Below are positions 50,277 through 59,815 of a stretch of DNA of 64,000 bases, in pieces (within the stretch, counting starts at the first letter, position 1; each line of letters begins with the position of its first letter). The stretch is from positions 8,744,001 through 8,808,000 of the forward strand of contig NZ_CP109137.1 of assembly GCF_035918095.1 (NCBI RefSeq), written 5' to 3'. The notes under the pieces were generated by a model. It searched no databases. It saw nothing but the letters and a program-made list of their open reading frames with translations, and had not been told where the DNA came from. Both the position numbers and the translations under genes were made by a program. The stretch comes from Streptomyces sp. NBC_01750. GTDB lineage: Bacteria > Actinomycetota > Actinomycetes > Streptomycetales > Streptomycetaceae.

Positions 50277-50804
50277 CTACTGGTGGATCACCCACGCTTG
50301 CGCGGGATTGCCGCTGGTGCAGTGGTAGGTCTGGATGGCTGCGCCGTCCTGCCACGATCCGGCGGCGACGTCGAGGCACCGCCCGCCGATCTTGGAAACC
50401 ACCGCGACCGGGAGGGGCGTCGGGATCGCTCCGGGAACATTCCACGCCATGCCCGCGGTGTTCGTGCAGTCCCACTGCTGGATCGGGGTCCGGTCGGCGT
50501 TCCTGCCGTCCTTGACGTCCATGCACTTACCGCTGCGCGCGTTCACCCACTGGTAGTTGCCGCCGCCCAGGCCGACCGGCGCCCACTGCTGCTCGGGCTG
50601 CCCGTTGCAGGTCTGCTGGATGACCCGGGCCCCGTTGTCGTAGTACTCGGCCGGGGACAGCCCGGCACACTTCCCACTGCCGTAATTGGTGAAGGAGAAG
50701 TAGTTCGGGACGGCCGCCTGGGCGGGCTGCCCGGTCAGCAGCAGCGCCGTGCCGGACAACGCGCCGGCCAGGAGGAACCCGGCGGCTCTGGAGCGGTGGT
50801 TCAT
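50277..50804 (-). CDS. Secreted ricin-type beta-trefoil lectin
   Basis: A 175-aa protein with a Sec signal (MNHRSRAAGFLLAGALSGTA then LLLTGQPAQA, cleavage about residue 30) and one beta-trefoil of three QxW-type repeats: VIQQTCNGQPEQQWAPVGLG, CMDVKDGRNADRTPIQQWDC and CLDVAAGSWQDGAAIQTYHC ending QAWVIH. Paired cysteines are conserved. It is a stand-alone carbohydrate-binding domain without a catalytic partner, so probably an extracellular sugar-binding protein. It lies upstream of the P450 operon but is separated from it by about 330 bases. Confidence 0.88.
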   Translation of the reverse strand: MNHRSRAAGFLLAGALSGTALLLTGQPAQAAVPNYFSFTNYGSGKCAGLSPAEYYDNGARVIQQTCNGQPEQQWAPVGLGGGNYQWVNARSGKCMDVKDGRNADRTPIQQWDCTNTAGMAWNVPGAIPTPLPVAVVSKIGGRCLDVAAGSWQDGAAIQTYHCTSGNPAQAWVIHQ

Positions 50805-51113
50805 GGTGCCCTCCGATCAGAGGAGCAGAGCCAGCCCCCATCCAGGCCGGCGGTGGCCATGGCGACGGATGTGCAGGCATTCATGCGAATTCTCCGAATT
50901 ACGCAGCCGTCTTCCATGCCCTGCGAGGTCCCCATACCGTTCCCCACTGCCCAGCTCCCCCGGAAGGGCACAACAAGCCACGTCGAAGTGGACATCGCCT
51001 CACGGACACCACAACTGCGCTAAAGCCGGGCATCCGTATCCCTGTACCTCGCCGGCGGCGGCGCCAGCGTCACCGCGGACGTCGACCAGGGCCGGTGTTG
51101 CCCCCGCGACCGT

Positions 51114-51765
51114 TGAGCCGACTCCGCAGCCCTGTCCACCGCGCTGGCCTACACGGACGCGAGCGAGGCCGAGCGACTTGCGTCGACCGCGCACAACCAA
51201 AGCCTCTACGCCATCGGTGCCCAGGCCTATGGCCGGGCCCACCAAAAGCACCTCACCCGCCTCGGCGCCCAGCACCCCAAAACCCTTGTCAGCCAAAGCA
51301 GCTACGCCGTAATTCTGCGGCAACTCGGCCGGCTGAACGAAGCCGAAGCCTCGGCGCGCATGGCGATGGAAGGCATGGCTGGCATCCTCGGAGCTGAACA
51401 CCCCCAAACCCTGACAGCAGGCAATCACTACGCCACATGTCTGTTCGACCTGGCCGACTGGACCAGGCAGAATCTCTCCACCGCTCAGTGCTCGAGGCCC
51501 GTCTGCAACGTGCTGGGGTCCGAGCACCCCGACACCCTCAGCAGCCACGCCGATCTCGCCCTCGTACTGTGCGAACTCGGCCGCCTGAACGAAGCCGAAG
51601 AACAGCACCGCGCTGCGCTCGATACCCGCACGCGCCTCCTTGGTCCCGAACACCCCGACACCCTCAGCAGTCGCAGCAGCTTCGGTGGCCTGCTGCGACG
51701 GCTGAGGCGTCTTGCGGAGGCCGAGCGGGAGCACGATGCCGCGTGGGACACGAATCCCACGCGGC
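51114..51765 (+). pseudogene. TPR-repeat protein (NB-ARC/kinesin-light-chain-type repeats), decayed
   Basis: Successive 42-residue repeats are readable: HPKTLVSQSSYAVILRQLGR then LNEAEASA, EHPQTLTAGNHYATCLFDLA, EHPDTLSSHADLALVLCELG and EHPDTLSSRSSFGGLLRRLR. Between repeats two and three the reading moves to another frame (LDQAESLHRSVLEARLQ) and back, so two compensating indels occurred near 51450 and 51510. The start is missing (a stop lies just before 51117) and the end runs into a transposase fragment. Such repeats are usually the C-terminus of large NB-ARC/TPR signalling proteins. Confidence 0.7.
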
Positions 51766-51766
51766 C

Positions 51767-52051
51767 GAATCGAAGCCCCAACGGCTCCATGCTGACAAGG
51801 CCTACGACGTCCCTCATCTGCGAAAATGGTTATGGGGCAAGCACATCGGAGTCCGGATCGCCCGCAAGGGCATCGAATCCAGTGAACGGCTCGGCCGGCG
51901 TCGCTGGGTCATCGAGCGCACCATGTCCTGGCTGACTGGCTACCGCAGACTCAACCACCGATACGAACGACACCCTGGCAACTACCTGGCCTTTCTCGGC
52001 TTGGCAGCCGCCATCTGCTGCTACAAACGCTTCCGCAACCTCACCATGTAG
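51767..52051 (+). pseudogene. IS5-family transposase C-terminal fragment
   Basis: The frame reads RLHADKAYDVPHLRKWLWGK, GVRIARKGIESSERLGRRRW and VIERTMSWLTGYRRLNHRYE, then FLGLAAAICCYKRF and a stop at 52051. This is the last third of an IS5-type DDE transposase, including the final catalytic Glu in VIERT. The N-terminal two thirds are absent; the fragment is joined directly to the TPR pseudogene. Nothing is recognised from 52052 to 52563. Confidence 0.85.
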
Positions 52052-52563
52052 GACACCGTCTTAGTCGGAGCACCTGGCACCGCTCGCCGACCGGCCGCTG
52101 CGCGATGACGTGGCGTCACGCCCCCCGGAGAGCGAGGGCCGGATGAGCAGGGCGTCCCAGCATCTGGGGTGTACGGCGTGAGTCCGCTGGGGTTGCAGGG
52201 CACTCCCTGGCCGGTGGGCGATGGGATACGCGGTACGCGGTGCTCGCGGCCCGCCGACGGTCTCCCTGGCGATGTCCGCAGGTCTGAGATAGCCGATGGG
52301 CGCGAGCTCCGGACGCGCTGAGGATCTCGATTCGGCCGGCGACAAGGGCCGATGACGCAAGCCCGCGACAAAGCCAGCCGCACGTACACAATGCCCTGCG
52401 CTCCGCGCGGCCCGAATGCCCCCGCGGTCCTCGCCTCGGCCTTCCGCGCGCAGTGATGCGCAGCTGGTGAGCGCGAGAACCCTCACGGCAGCGAGGGTGT
52501 GGTGCGGATGTGCATGGCCGCCCCTGGGCTCTCGATGGGGGATGCTCGGCTGGGCCGAGGCCC

Positions 52564-53247
52564 TCACCCGGGCCGGGGAACCGACGCGAACGGCGGCAGT
52601 GTGAACCAACCGGACACCGCCCGGCGCGACTCGGACGGCCCCTGCAGCGCCACGTCCCCGGAGCGCAGAGTGTCAGCCCAGCGCACGTCGCCCCGCCAGA
52701 TTCCGGTCATGGCCCGAAGGGTCGCGCTCACCGTGACCGCGACCGGGTAGCCGGGGTCCGAATCGCAGAGGTCGGCGGTACGGGAATGCGAGCTGGCCAC
52801 CACCCACCAGTCACGGACAGAGGCGGACACGTCGGAAAAGGTGAAGTGGACCACCGTCCGCCCGCGGGGAATCGTGTCGCGGTCGATGCTGCGGCACATG
52901 TCCCACAGCAGCAGCTTGGGATCGAGATCCTTGTCACCGAGCTCGCCAATCCATCGGATGCCCCAGACGGCGAGAGCCTCTGCCACCGGCCGCAGCTCCT
53001 GCCCGGCGGGTGTCAGCACATACCGCACCCCCTGGTCATCGTCGCTCCTCATCAGGACGCCCGCCCGTATCAACTGGCTGAGCCGCTTGGACAGCAGTGT
53101 CGGCGACATGCGCGGCACGCCGCGGCGTATCTCGTTGAAGTGCACGCTCCCGCTGAGGAGTTCCCGCACGATCAGAAGCGTCCATCGTTCGTCGAGCAGC
53201 TCCATCGCCTTGGCCACCGGACAGAACTGGTAATAAGAAGCCCCCAT
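52564..53247 (-). CDS. HxlR-family transcriptional regulator with C-terminal SCP2-like domain
   Basis: A 227-aa protein. Residues 1-100 are the HxlR winged helix: YQFCPVAKAMELLDERWTLL, IVRELLSGSVHFNEIRRGVP, MSPTLLSKRLSQLIRAGVLM and YVLTPAGQELRPVAEALAVW. The rest (FTFSDVSASVRDWWVVASSH, VAVTVSATLRAMTGIWRGDV) resembles a sterol-carrier-like ligand domain often attached to HxlR proteins. The start at 53247 gives the usual N-terminus. It has no partner gene in operon; a secreted lectin gene lies divergently 275 bases away. Confidence 0.88.
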   Translation of the reverse strand: MGASYYQFCPVAKAMELLDERWTLLIVRELLSGSVHFNEIRRGVPRMSPTLLSKRLSQLIRAGVLMRSDDDQGVRYVLTPAGQELRPVAEALAVWGIRWIGELGDKDLDPKLLLWDMCRSIDRDTIPRGRTVVHFTFSDVSASVRDWWVVASSHSRTADLCDSDPGYPVAVTVSATLRAMTGIWRGDVRWADTLRSGDVALQGPSESRRAVSGWFTLPPFASVPRPG

Positions 53248-53521
53248 GAAAGCAGATTAGGACTGCGCTCTCCTCCGCGCGAGCCTCGGTACAGATCCAG
53301 TACTAGAAGGGCACACCGCCCCGGCCTACTGTCGGTCACAGCTCGAATGCCACCAACCCAGCCCACCATAGACGGGCTTGGAAGACGCTCGTGTCCGGCT
53401 CGGACATGCCGAAATACCGTCGATCACAGTCCTTGGCATCCATCGCAACAAGGATCACGTGGTATCGCGCCAAGGCACCCAGTTCCCGGAAAGCCAACTC
53501 ACGAAGGAGTGTCTCCCGGTC

Positions 53522-54076
53522 ATGCGATTAACCTCGCGCAACAAACTCGCTGGTGGCGCCGCCGCAATCCTGCTGGCGGGCGCCGTTCTGGCCGCGACTG
53601 CCACACCGGCAAACGCCCAGCCTGCACCCCCCGCCTCTCTCCGCGCTGTCTTCCACCCCATCAAGAACGTCGGCACCAGCAAGTGCCTCCAGCCCGAAGG
53701 CGGATCCACGGGCGAGGCGACGATCGTGCAGATGACCTGCAACGGCAGCCTCACTCAGCAATGGCAGTTCTTCCTGATCCCAGGAAACACAGGCGCCTAC
53801 CACCTCATCAATCAGCTCAGCGGCCTGTGCATGTACATGAACGGCCCCGTCGCACCCGGCTCCCCGATCGCGCAGGTGGAGTGCACAGACGTCAGCAATG
53901 AGGACTGGATCAGCTCCGCGCCTCCCCCTGAGGTCGTGACACTGAAGTCAAGGGCCGGCCACCGCCCCACCAATTTGTGCATCGACGTACCGGGCGGGCA
54001 GTCGACCGAAGGGCTGCCCGTGCAGATCTTCGGCTGCAACGGGAGCCTCGCACAACGCTGGATTGTCGGCTTCTAG
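53522..54076 (+). CDS. Secreted ricin-type beta-trefoil lectin (second)
   Basis: The 184-aa protein has a Sec signal (MRLTSRNKLAGGAAAILLAG, cleavage after about residue 33, TPANAQ) and a trefoil with TSKCLQPEGGSTGEATIVQM, CNGSLTQQWQF, SGLCMYMNGPVAPGSPIAQV, NLCIDVPGGQSTEGLPVQIF and CNGSLAQRWIV. The ATG at 53522 is preceded by GAAGGAG at 12-13 nt, a little far. It differs from the lectin at 50277 in sequence and repeat spacing, so the two are not a recent duplicate. Confidence 0.85.
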   Translation: MRLTSRNKLAGGAAAILLAGAVLAATATPANAQPAPPASLRAVFHPIKNVGTSKCLQPEGGSTGEATIVQMTCNGSLTQQWQFFLIPGNTGAYHLINQLSGLCMYMNGPVAPGSPIAQVECTDVSNEDWISSAPPPEVVTLKSRAGHRPTNLCIDVPGGQSTEGLPVQIFGCNGSLAQRWIVGF

Positions 54077-54104
54077 CCTCGATCTTGCATGAGGGTCCGT
54101 CAGC

Positions 54105-54600
54105 TTGCTGCCGGACCCTTTTCTGCTTGTTCGGGCGGGCTGGTCGCCGACATCCGCGTCGGGCGGGCGCCGGGTTTCACTGCTCGGTTGGTGGGTGCTC
54201 GTCGGGACAGGTTCGTTGTCGCTGGTCAGCCGGGGGCCGGTAGGGGCTGGAGCCGGTCCAGAGCACTGGGGCCAGTGTCACGGGCGGCTTGTGATCCGCG
54301 ATCAGTCCCGGCACCGGTGGTTCCGTGCGTCTGCTGCGACCTACCGGCAGGCCGGCTCTCGGCTCGAGGTGGTCGCGGTGGCGACGCCGGAGGCGCTGAG
54401 CCAGCTCGGCATCCTGGATCGTTTCCTGTCCGAAGCCGTCGACCGCGGCGGCCGGTACGTGTCGTGGGAGAACCACGACACGTGTGCGAAGCAGATGCTT
54501 CGGACGCTGGCGGTCATCGAGACGGAGCAGGTTGCCGACCGCATCACCGTCCTATGCCGGGACGGATCGGTGCTCTACGACAACGAGCTCGTTGACGATG
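54105..54600 (+). CDS. Hypothetical protein fragment before a Tn3 remnant
   Basis: An open frame with a protein-like middle: LVIRDQSRHRWFRASAATYR, QAGSRLEVVAVATPEALSQL, GILDRFLSEAVDRGGRYVSW and DTCAKQMLRTLAVIETEQVA then DRITVLCRDGSVLYDNEL. Codon composition differs from shadows nearby. No family is recognised and no start is convincing; the frame enters the Tn3 remnant region at its end. It could be a passenger gene of the lost transposon or an orphan. Confidence 0.35.
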
Positions 54601-54861
54601 GCGCAGCTCGAGGACGGCCTCAACCAGATCAAGAAGCCGCGCCCCGAGCTCGCCTCCTACCTCGACGCCGCGGTCACCGCGCTGCGCGAGGTCGGCACGG
54701 AGGTGAAGGACGAGGACCTGGCCCGGCTGTCCCCGCTGAAGGCCAAACACCTCAACGTCCTGGGCCGGTACAGCTTCCTCCCGGCCGTCCCCGGCGGCGG
54801 GATGCTGTGGGCCCTGCGCGACCCGGCTGATGCCGACGCGGATACGGAGGACGACGTGTAG
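54599..54861 (+). pseudogene. Tn3-family transposase, C-terminal remnant
   Basis: The last ~85 residues of a Tn3-type TnpA seem present: RPELASYLDAAVTALREVGT, VKDEDLARLSPLKAKHLNVL, GRYSF and LWALRDPADADADTEDD, then a stop. The 'ARLSPL...NVLGRYSF' block is typical of that C-terminus. Nothing upstream matches the catalytic domain and no 38-bp Tn3 terminal repeat was found. Confidence 0.55.
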
Positions 54862-55045
54862 GAACAACGGCTTAGAGGTCATCTCAACTGGCTTGATCAC
54901 TAGGGCCTGTCCGGCGGATCTTGCCGGGCGGCCCACCGGCGCTGACTGGCTGTGGCGACCCACCGGACAAGGAGCTGGTGGGGCAGGTTAGGCCCGCCGT
55001 TAAATGCCTCGACATCGGGCGCGGTGATCGGGGACGCTTCGCGCG

Positions 55046-55540
55046 ATGACAAGAATCGACGACACGCCGCCCGCGTGGGACGAGCGCACCCAGCTCACCA
55101 CGTTTCTCGACTACGCACGTGACACCGCCCGCGCCAAGTGCGATGGCGTCTCTGCGGAGAACGCCCACAAGGCGCTCCTGCCGGGCTCACCGCTGATGAC
55201 CATGAGCGGAGTGATCAACCACCTCCGCTGCTGGTTCCAGGTGGTCTTCCTCGGCGAGGAAGACCAGGGCCCCTGGACCGAGGAGGACCCCGACCGCGAG
55301 ATGCGTATCGCCGTCGACTTCCCGCTCACGCAGTTGCTCGACGAATACGCCGAACAGAGCGCCCACTACCGCGAACTGGTCGCCGGGAACGGCCTGGACA
55401 AGCAGGCCCAGCGAGCCATCCGCGACGGCCTCCATGTCGACCTGCGCTGGATCCTCCTCCACCTCACCGAGGAGACAGCCCGCCACAACGGCCACCTGGA
55501 CATCCTGCGCGAGATGCTCGACGGCACGACCGGCGACTAG
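55046..55540 (+). CDS. DinB / DUF664-family protein
   Basis: The 164-aa four-helix protein has the DUF664 layout: TQLTTFLDYARDTARAKCDG, LMTMSGVINHLRCWFQVVFL (first metal His), LLDEYAEQSAHYRELVAGNG and RWILLHLTEETARHNGHLDI (second and third metal His in HLTEETARHNGH). These fold as metal-binding thiol-transferase-like enzymes (DinB, YfiT, mycothiol S-transferase). The substrate is unknown. It is enclosed by inverted repeats with the IS5 transposase, which may have moved it. Confidence 0.85.
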   Translation: MTRIDDTPPAWDERTQLTTFLDYARDTARAKCDGVSAENAHKALLPGSPLMTMSGVINHLRCWFQVVFLGEEDQGPWTEEDPDREMRIAVDFPLTQLLDEYAEQSAHYRELVAGNGLDKQAQRAIRDGLHVDLRWILLHLTEETARHNGHLDILREMLDGTTGD

Positions 55541-55552
55541 ATCCGGCAGAGA

Positions 55553-56439
55553 TCACGGGCGAAGCCAGAGTCGGATCGAGGCGACGGTGACGGTGCCGTG
55601 GAAGACGTAGCCGCGCTTGTCGAACCTCGTCGCCACGGCCCGGAAGTTCTTCAACGCGTTGATCGTCCGCTCGACTTCGTTCCTGCGCTTGTAGATCGCC
55701 TTGTCGAAGCCTGCGGGCCGGCCGCCCTTGCTGCCCCTTCGTTGGCGGTTGGCCCGCTGGTTCTTCGGTTCGGGAATGGTGTGCTTGATCTGGCGTCGTC
55801 GCAGGTAGCGGCGGTTGCGGCGGGAGGAGTACGCCTTGTCGCCGCCGAGATGGTCGGGCCGCGTGCGCGGGTGCCCGCCGCCGAGGCGTGCGACACGGAT
55901 GCGTTCCATGACCGGGATGAGCTGCGGAGCGTCGCCCCACTGGCCCGGAGTGATCAGCAGGGCCAGGGGGCGGCGTCCACCCTCACCGGCGAGGTGGATC
56001 TTGCAGGTCAGACCGCCCCGGGAGCGTCCGAGTCCCTTGTCGGGGCGGTGCTGCCGGGGCGTGCGTCTTTTCCCGGCACTCGTGGCGGTTTCCTACGAGC
56101 CCCGGCGGCGTGCTGATGGGCCCGGCAGGAGGTCGAATCGACGCTCACCATCGACCAGTCGATCCGGCCTTCCGCGTCGGCGTCGGCCAGGACGGCCGCG
56201 AAGATCCTGTCCCCGGTGCCGTCCGCCGACCAGTGTCTGTGCCGTTCGTACACCGTCTTCCAAGGACCGAAACGCGCAGCTAGATCCCGCCACGGCACCC
56301 CCGTGCGCAGTCGGTACAGGATCCCGTTGATGACCCTGCGGTGGCCGGCCCAGCGGCCGCCGCGCTGCCCGGACTTCGGCAGATGCGGCTTCAGCCGGGC
56401 CCACTCCGCATGCGTTAAATCTCCCCGCCCCATGCTCAT
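55553..56439 (-). CDS. IS5-family transposase (two frames, probable programmed frameshift)
   Basis: Frame A from ATG 56439: MSMGRGDLTHAEWARLKPHL, GQRGGRWAGHRRVINGILYR, PWRDLAARFGPWKTVYERHR and the first Asp in WSMVSVDSTSCRAHQHAAGA. Frame B resumes DKGLGRSRGGLTCKIHLAGE, then YSSRRNRRYLRRRQIKHTIP, EVERTINALKNFRAVATRFD and YVFHGTVTVASIRLWLR to the stop at 55553. The switch occurs at an AAAA run (56068-56071), a site where IS5-group elements use programmed frameshifting, so the transposase may be functional. About 290 residues when joined. Confidence 0.8.
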
Positions 56440-56502
56440 GCCAACGACCCCAAGCCACGACGGTCACAAGATCCGCCGGACAAGCCCTAGGCTGTTTGCC
56501 GT

Positions 56503-57306
56503 GATGGCGATGGTGGGGCGTCTGGTTCCGGACGGGTTGTGGGAGTTGTTCCAGCGTGTGATGTTCCAGCTGCGCCGGTGCGGCCTCAAGGGGGGGCTGA
56601 CGGCGGCATGGGGACCGGGAGGTGCTGGCGGCGATAATGTTCGTGGCCACGACAGGCTGCACCTGGCGGCAGCTGCCACGGTCTTCGGTCCGTCTGGGCC
56701 GACCGCGCACCGTCGATTCACCGAATGGAGCCGGGCAGGGGTATGGGCCAAGCTGAACCGCCTGCTCCTGGACGAACTCGGCTCCCAGGGCGGGCTGGAC
56801 TGGTCGCGATGCGCGATCGACTCGGTCAACATGCGCGCGCTCAAAGGGGGGATCTGACGGGTCCGAATCCGGTGGATCGGGGCAAGAAGGGCTCAAAGAT
56901 ACACTTGATCACCGAGCGGACCGCTCTGCCCCTCTCAATCGGCATCTCCGGTGCAAACCTGCACGACAGCCAGGTTCTCGAACCCCTCGTCCGCGGTATC
57001 CCGCCAGTCCGGTCCCACCGCGGCCCACGTCGGCGCAGGCCTGCCAAACTCCACGCCGACAAGGGCTACGACTACGACCACCTGCGCCGATGGCTCCGTG
57101 AACGAGGCATCCTCCACCGCATCGCCCGCAGGGGAGTCGAGTCCTCCCAACGGCTGGGCCGCCACCGGTGGACGATCGAGCGGACCATGGCATGGCTGGC
57201 CGGGTGCCGCCGCCTGCACCGCCGCTACGAGCGCAAGGCCGAGCACTTCCTCGCGTTCGCCGGGATCGCCGCCACCCTGATCTGCTACCGCCGTCTTGCC
57301 AGGTAG
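56503..57306 (+). pseudogene. Second IS5-family transposase, several frameshifts
   Basis: In pieces: AMVGRLVPDGLWELFQRV, then in other frames FVATTGCTWRQLP-like codons, SGPTAHRRFTEWSRAGVWAK, LDWSRCAIDSVNMRALKGG, GDLTGPNPVDRGKKGSKIHL, PAKLHADKGYDYDHLRRWLR, QRLGRHRWTIERTMAWLAGC and a stop at 57306. The catalytic acids are present but spread over three frames. It is another IS than the one to its left and differs from the fragment at 51767. Confidence 0.8.
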
Positions 57307-57362
57307 GCGGCATAGCCGATCGCTCGATATCCCATTGCGGTGATCCATTCCGTCAGGCGACC

Positions 57363-58010
57363 ATGACCGCCATGGAGCGGCCGCTGCAGACCATTGACTG
57401 CGGAGACTTCGCCCTGCGGCGCTGGCAGGCGGAGAACGACTTCGAGCCCCTGTTCCGGTTGATCGAGGAATCACTCGACCACCTGGCGCCGTGGATGCCC
57501 TGGGTCGCCCGCCACAGCCGGGAGGCCACCCGCACCTTCCTCGCCGGCTGCGACCCGAAGTGGCAGAGCGGCGAGGCGTACAACTACGCAATCACCCGGC
57601 AGGGCACGCTCATAGGCAGCTGCACGATGCGCCGCGCGATCAAGCCGCAGGGTCTGGTCATGGGGTACTGGCTGCACCCCGGCGCCACCGGCCAGGGCAT
57701 CGCAACCCGGGCGACGGCTGCAACGGCATCTGAGGCATTCGCCTTGCCGGACGTGCAGTTCTTGGAAATAGCGCACGACCAGGCCAACACCGCCAGCGGC
57801 GCCATACCGCGCCGCCTGGGATTCTCCGAGGTCAGGCGTGAAATCATCACACCGCCCGCGGCGCCTTCAGACAGCGGGATCGACGTGGTCTGGCGACTGA
57901 ACCGCCCTAACCCCCGTCCGTCGGTAACGCCACGCCTCCCTGAAGCTCAGTCAGCGCCTCGCGCCTACCAACCGGATACACGCAGCATTAGGCACTGCAG
58001 CACCAATTGA
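57363..58010 (+). CDS. GNAT acetyltransferase (RimJ/RimL type)
   Basis: The 215-aa protein has the RimJ/RimL acetyltransferase pattern: FALRRWQAENDFEPLFRLIE, HLAPWMPWVARHSREATRTF, NYAITRQGTLIGSCTMRRAI, VMGYWLHPGATGQGIATRAT (acetyl-CoA loop), and DQANTASGAIPRRLGFSEVR. ATG 57363 is the first start after the upstream transposase; no strong ribosome site. The last ~35 residues (RPSVTPRLPEAQSAPRAYQP) lack homology and may be a read-through tail caused by a lost stop. Substrate unknown; typically a protein N-terminus or small amine. Confidence 0.8.
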   Translation: MTAMERPLQTIDCGDFALRRWQAENDFEPLFRLIEESLDHLAPWMPWVARHSREATRTFLAGCDPKWQSGEAYNYAITRQGTLIGSCTMRRAIKPQGLVMGYWLHPGATGQGIATRATAATASEAFALPDVQFLEIAHDQANTASGAIPRRLGFSEVRREIITPPAAPSDSGIDVVWRLNRPNPRPSVTPRLPEAQSAPRAYQPDTRSIRHCSTN

Positions 58011-58299
58011 GATCACCTCTTACCCCTCGATCCGCGGCGGCGCCGGGCCGGGGCGTGTCAGGTTCTCGGAAATACGACGACCTCGGCATGGTTTCCGCTG
58101 GTTCGTGCCGAGAGAATTCGTGTAGCCGGCTATGCCTGCTGAGTACGGCAGCAGGCAGGGTGGAGAAGAGGGGGATTGTGGTGGGCAACGCAAGCGGTTC
58201 GGATCAGGAGTGGATGGACCTGGCGGAGCGGTCACGCTGTTGCGGGATCAGATCGCTGAGGCACAGGACCGGATCGCCGACCCGGCGGGCGCCGGGCAC

Positions 58300-58640
58300 C
58301 GGGGGGTGCTGTTCACGGTGGGCGTGTCGTGCTCACCGATTTCGGCATCGCCAGCATGGAAGCCTCCGGCGACGACGTCATGACCAAGCTGACCCAGAGC
58401 GGTCAGATCGTCGGCTCCCTCGACTATCTGCCGCCGGAGCGCGCGCAGGGCAGGGAGCCCGGTCCCGCGTCGGACATCTGGTCGCTCGGCATGACGCTGT
58501 ACGCGGCCGTGGAGGGCACTTCGCCGTTCTGCCGCACGTCCGCGTGGTCCACGTTGGTGGCGATCGTCACCGAGCCGCTGCCGGAGCCGCGGCGGGCAGG
58601 ACCGCTCACGGCGGTGCTGTTCGTGGCGGCTGTTCCGAGG
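58300..58640 (+). pseudogene. Ser/Thr protein kinase fragment
   Basis: The activation segment and helix F are readable: VLTDFGIASMEASGDDVMTK (DFG), IVGSLDYLPPERAQGREPGP (the P+1/APE-like block) and SDIWSLGMTLYAAVEGTSPF. A frame change just before DFG breaks the catalytic loop, and the C-lobe ends abruptly near 58640. No Gly-rich loop is found upstream. It is a piece of a PknB-like kinase left after deletion. Confidence 0.75.
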
Positions 58641-58685
58641 GCGGCGTGTGGTGTCCGGCTGTGGCGGTATCGGCCGTCTTTTCAT

Positions 58686-59150
58686 CTACGGCGGAGTCTG
58701 CCGGGTCTGCCGTCTGGTGTACGCGGGATTGGATGGGGCGGCCAGATGCTCGGCTGCCCCGTCTCCGGTGGTGAAGAGTGGAAGGGTGCTGGTCAGGTCG
58801 AGCAGGCGTTCCACGGCCGGGCTGGTGGCACGCAGGATGAGGCTCTTGGATGTCTGGAGGGCGCGGTGGCGCACTCGCAGCAGGGCGTTGAGGGCGGAGC
58901 AGTCACAGAAGTCGACCCCTGCGAGATCCAGTTCCAGGCCGCCCGCAGCGTGGTCCAGCGCGTTGCTCAGTGTCTGCTGCAGTACCTGGTCGCTCTCCAG
59001 GTCGAGCTCACCGGACACGGTCACGACAAGCCGGTCGCCGGCCGTGTCGACGCTCAGTGTCACAGGTACCGGCGTCTGCGATTGCTTGAGGGCGGTGCCG
59101 CACTCGGTGCAGGGTCCCTCGTGTCGGGGGAGTGTCGCGTGGTGGGACAT
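58686..59150 (-). CDS. STAS-domain anti-sigma factor antagonist
   Basis: The 154-aa protein has a central STAS domain: LVVTVSGELDLESDQVLQQT, LELDLAGVDFCDCSALNALL with the phosphorylatable Ser in DCSALNALL, and SLILRATSPAVERLLDLTST. A short Cys-containing N-terminus (GPCTECGTALKQSQ) is unusual and might bind a metal. The ATG at 59150 has GGGAG 5 nt upstream. It would bind an anti-sigma kinase of the RsbW type; no partner is next to it. A DNA-binding protein gene is divergent from it, about 130 bases away. Confidence 0.88.
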   Translation of the reverse strand: MSHHATLPRHEGPCTECGTALKQSQTPVPVTLSVDTAGDRLVVTVSGELDLESDQVLQQTLSNALDHAAGGLELDLAGVDFCDCSALNALLRVRHRALQTSKSLILRATSPAVERLLDLTSTLPLFTTGDGAAEHLAAPSNPAYTRRQTRQTPP

Positions 59151-59278
59151 GGGAGCTCCCGGCGCATTCCGTCGTCTCTGGGCTTTCAGCATCACCCGAC
59201 CCCGCTTTCACGTCAACCGTTACACGAAATACAATTCGCCCTTTTGAATGCGTGAACTAGATGTCGTATCGTGGGGGC

Positions 59279-59623
59279 ATGGATCGAGCGCCGGAACCGC
59301 ATGCAGGCTGGACGTTCCTGACCAACCACGCCCGGGTGCTGGCTGCGATCTTCGAGAATCGCGCCATCCGCGTCCGTGACATCGCCGTCCGCTGTCAGCT
59401 CACTGAACGCGCCGTGCAGAAGATCATCGCCGACCTTGAAGAGGGCGGATACCTCACCCACGTCCGGCACGGTCGGTCGAACGTCTACCGCATCGCCCCC
59501 GGCACGTTTCTGCGTCATCCGGCAGATACGGGCGCCACTGTCGCCGACCTGCTGTCAGTCCTGGCCAACCAGGAGGCCACGCACGGAGCCGCCCGCGCCA
59601 CTGAGTCGTACGAGGGGCGCTGA
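59279..59623 (+). CDS. Winged-helix DNA-binding protein (MarR/ArsR-like)
   Basis: A 114-aa protein with a single winged helix: [60 protein letters not shown] and [11 protein letters not shown]. The ATG at 59279 has GTGGGGG directly upstream. It is divergent to the STAS gene, so it may control it. Exact family unclear; similar small regulators are common in Streptomyces. Confidence 0.85.
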   Translation: MDRAPEPHAGWTFLTNHARVLAAIFENRAIRVRDIAVRCQLTERAVQKIIADLEEGGYLTHVRHGRSNVYRIAPGTFLRHPADTGATVADLLSVLANQEATHGAARATESYEGR

Positions 59624-59744
59624 CCCGGCACCCGCGGCCATCGCACTGACGGTGGGCGGCCGGCTCCAGCACGGCCCGCTCGGCCTCGGTAATGGCCATG
59701 GCCTCCCGCCACGCCGCGACCAGGACACCGGCCAAAGCCGCACA

Positions 59745-59815
59745 GTCGCCACCTACGCCTACGACCGGGCCGGCAATCTTGAGAAGATCACCGACGCGTC
59801 CGGCCGGGGGGAGGT
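59745..59815 (+). pseudogene. Rhs/YD-repeat fragment
   Basis: The frame reads [20 protein letters not shown], one full YD repeat of Rhs-type toxins. Nothing on either side continues it. It is a tiny remnant of a polymorphic-toxin gene. Confidence 0.5.

Larger units (their letters stand above)
54901..56489. mobile_element. IR-bounded segment carrying a DinB gene and an IS5-type transposase
   Basis: A 23-bp sequence TAGGGCCTGTCCGGCGGATC + TTG at 54901-54923 recurs inverted at 56467-56489 with one mismatch. In both cases the outer flank completes CTAG, a likely target. Inside are a DinB-like gene (plus strand) and an IS5-family transposase (minus strand). An IS of this family is usually only about 0.9 kb, so either two IS ends from different copies flank the DinB gene or it is carried as a passenger. 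No clear inner IR beside 55541 was found. Confidence 0.6.

Noticed and set aside
58329..59255. 308-codon frame starting with kinase motifs
   Set aside because: Only the first ~100 codons are kinase. The rest is the antisense of the STAS gene, so it is a fragment and not a fused protein.
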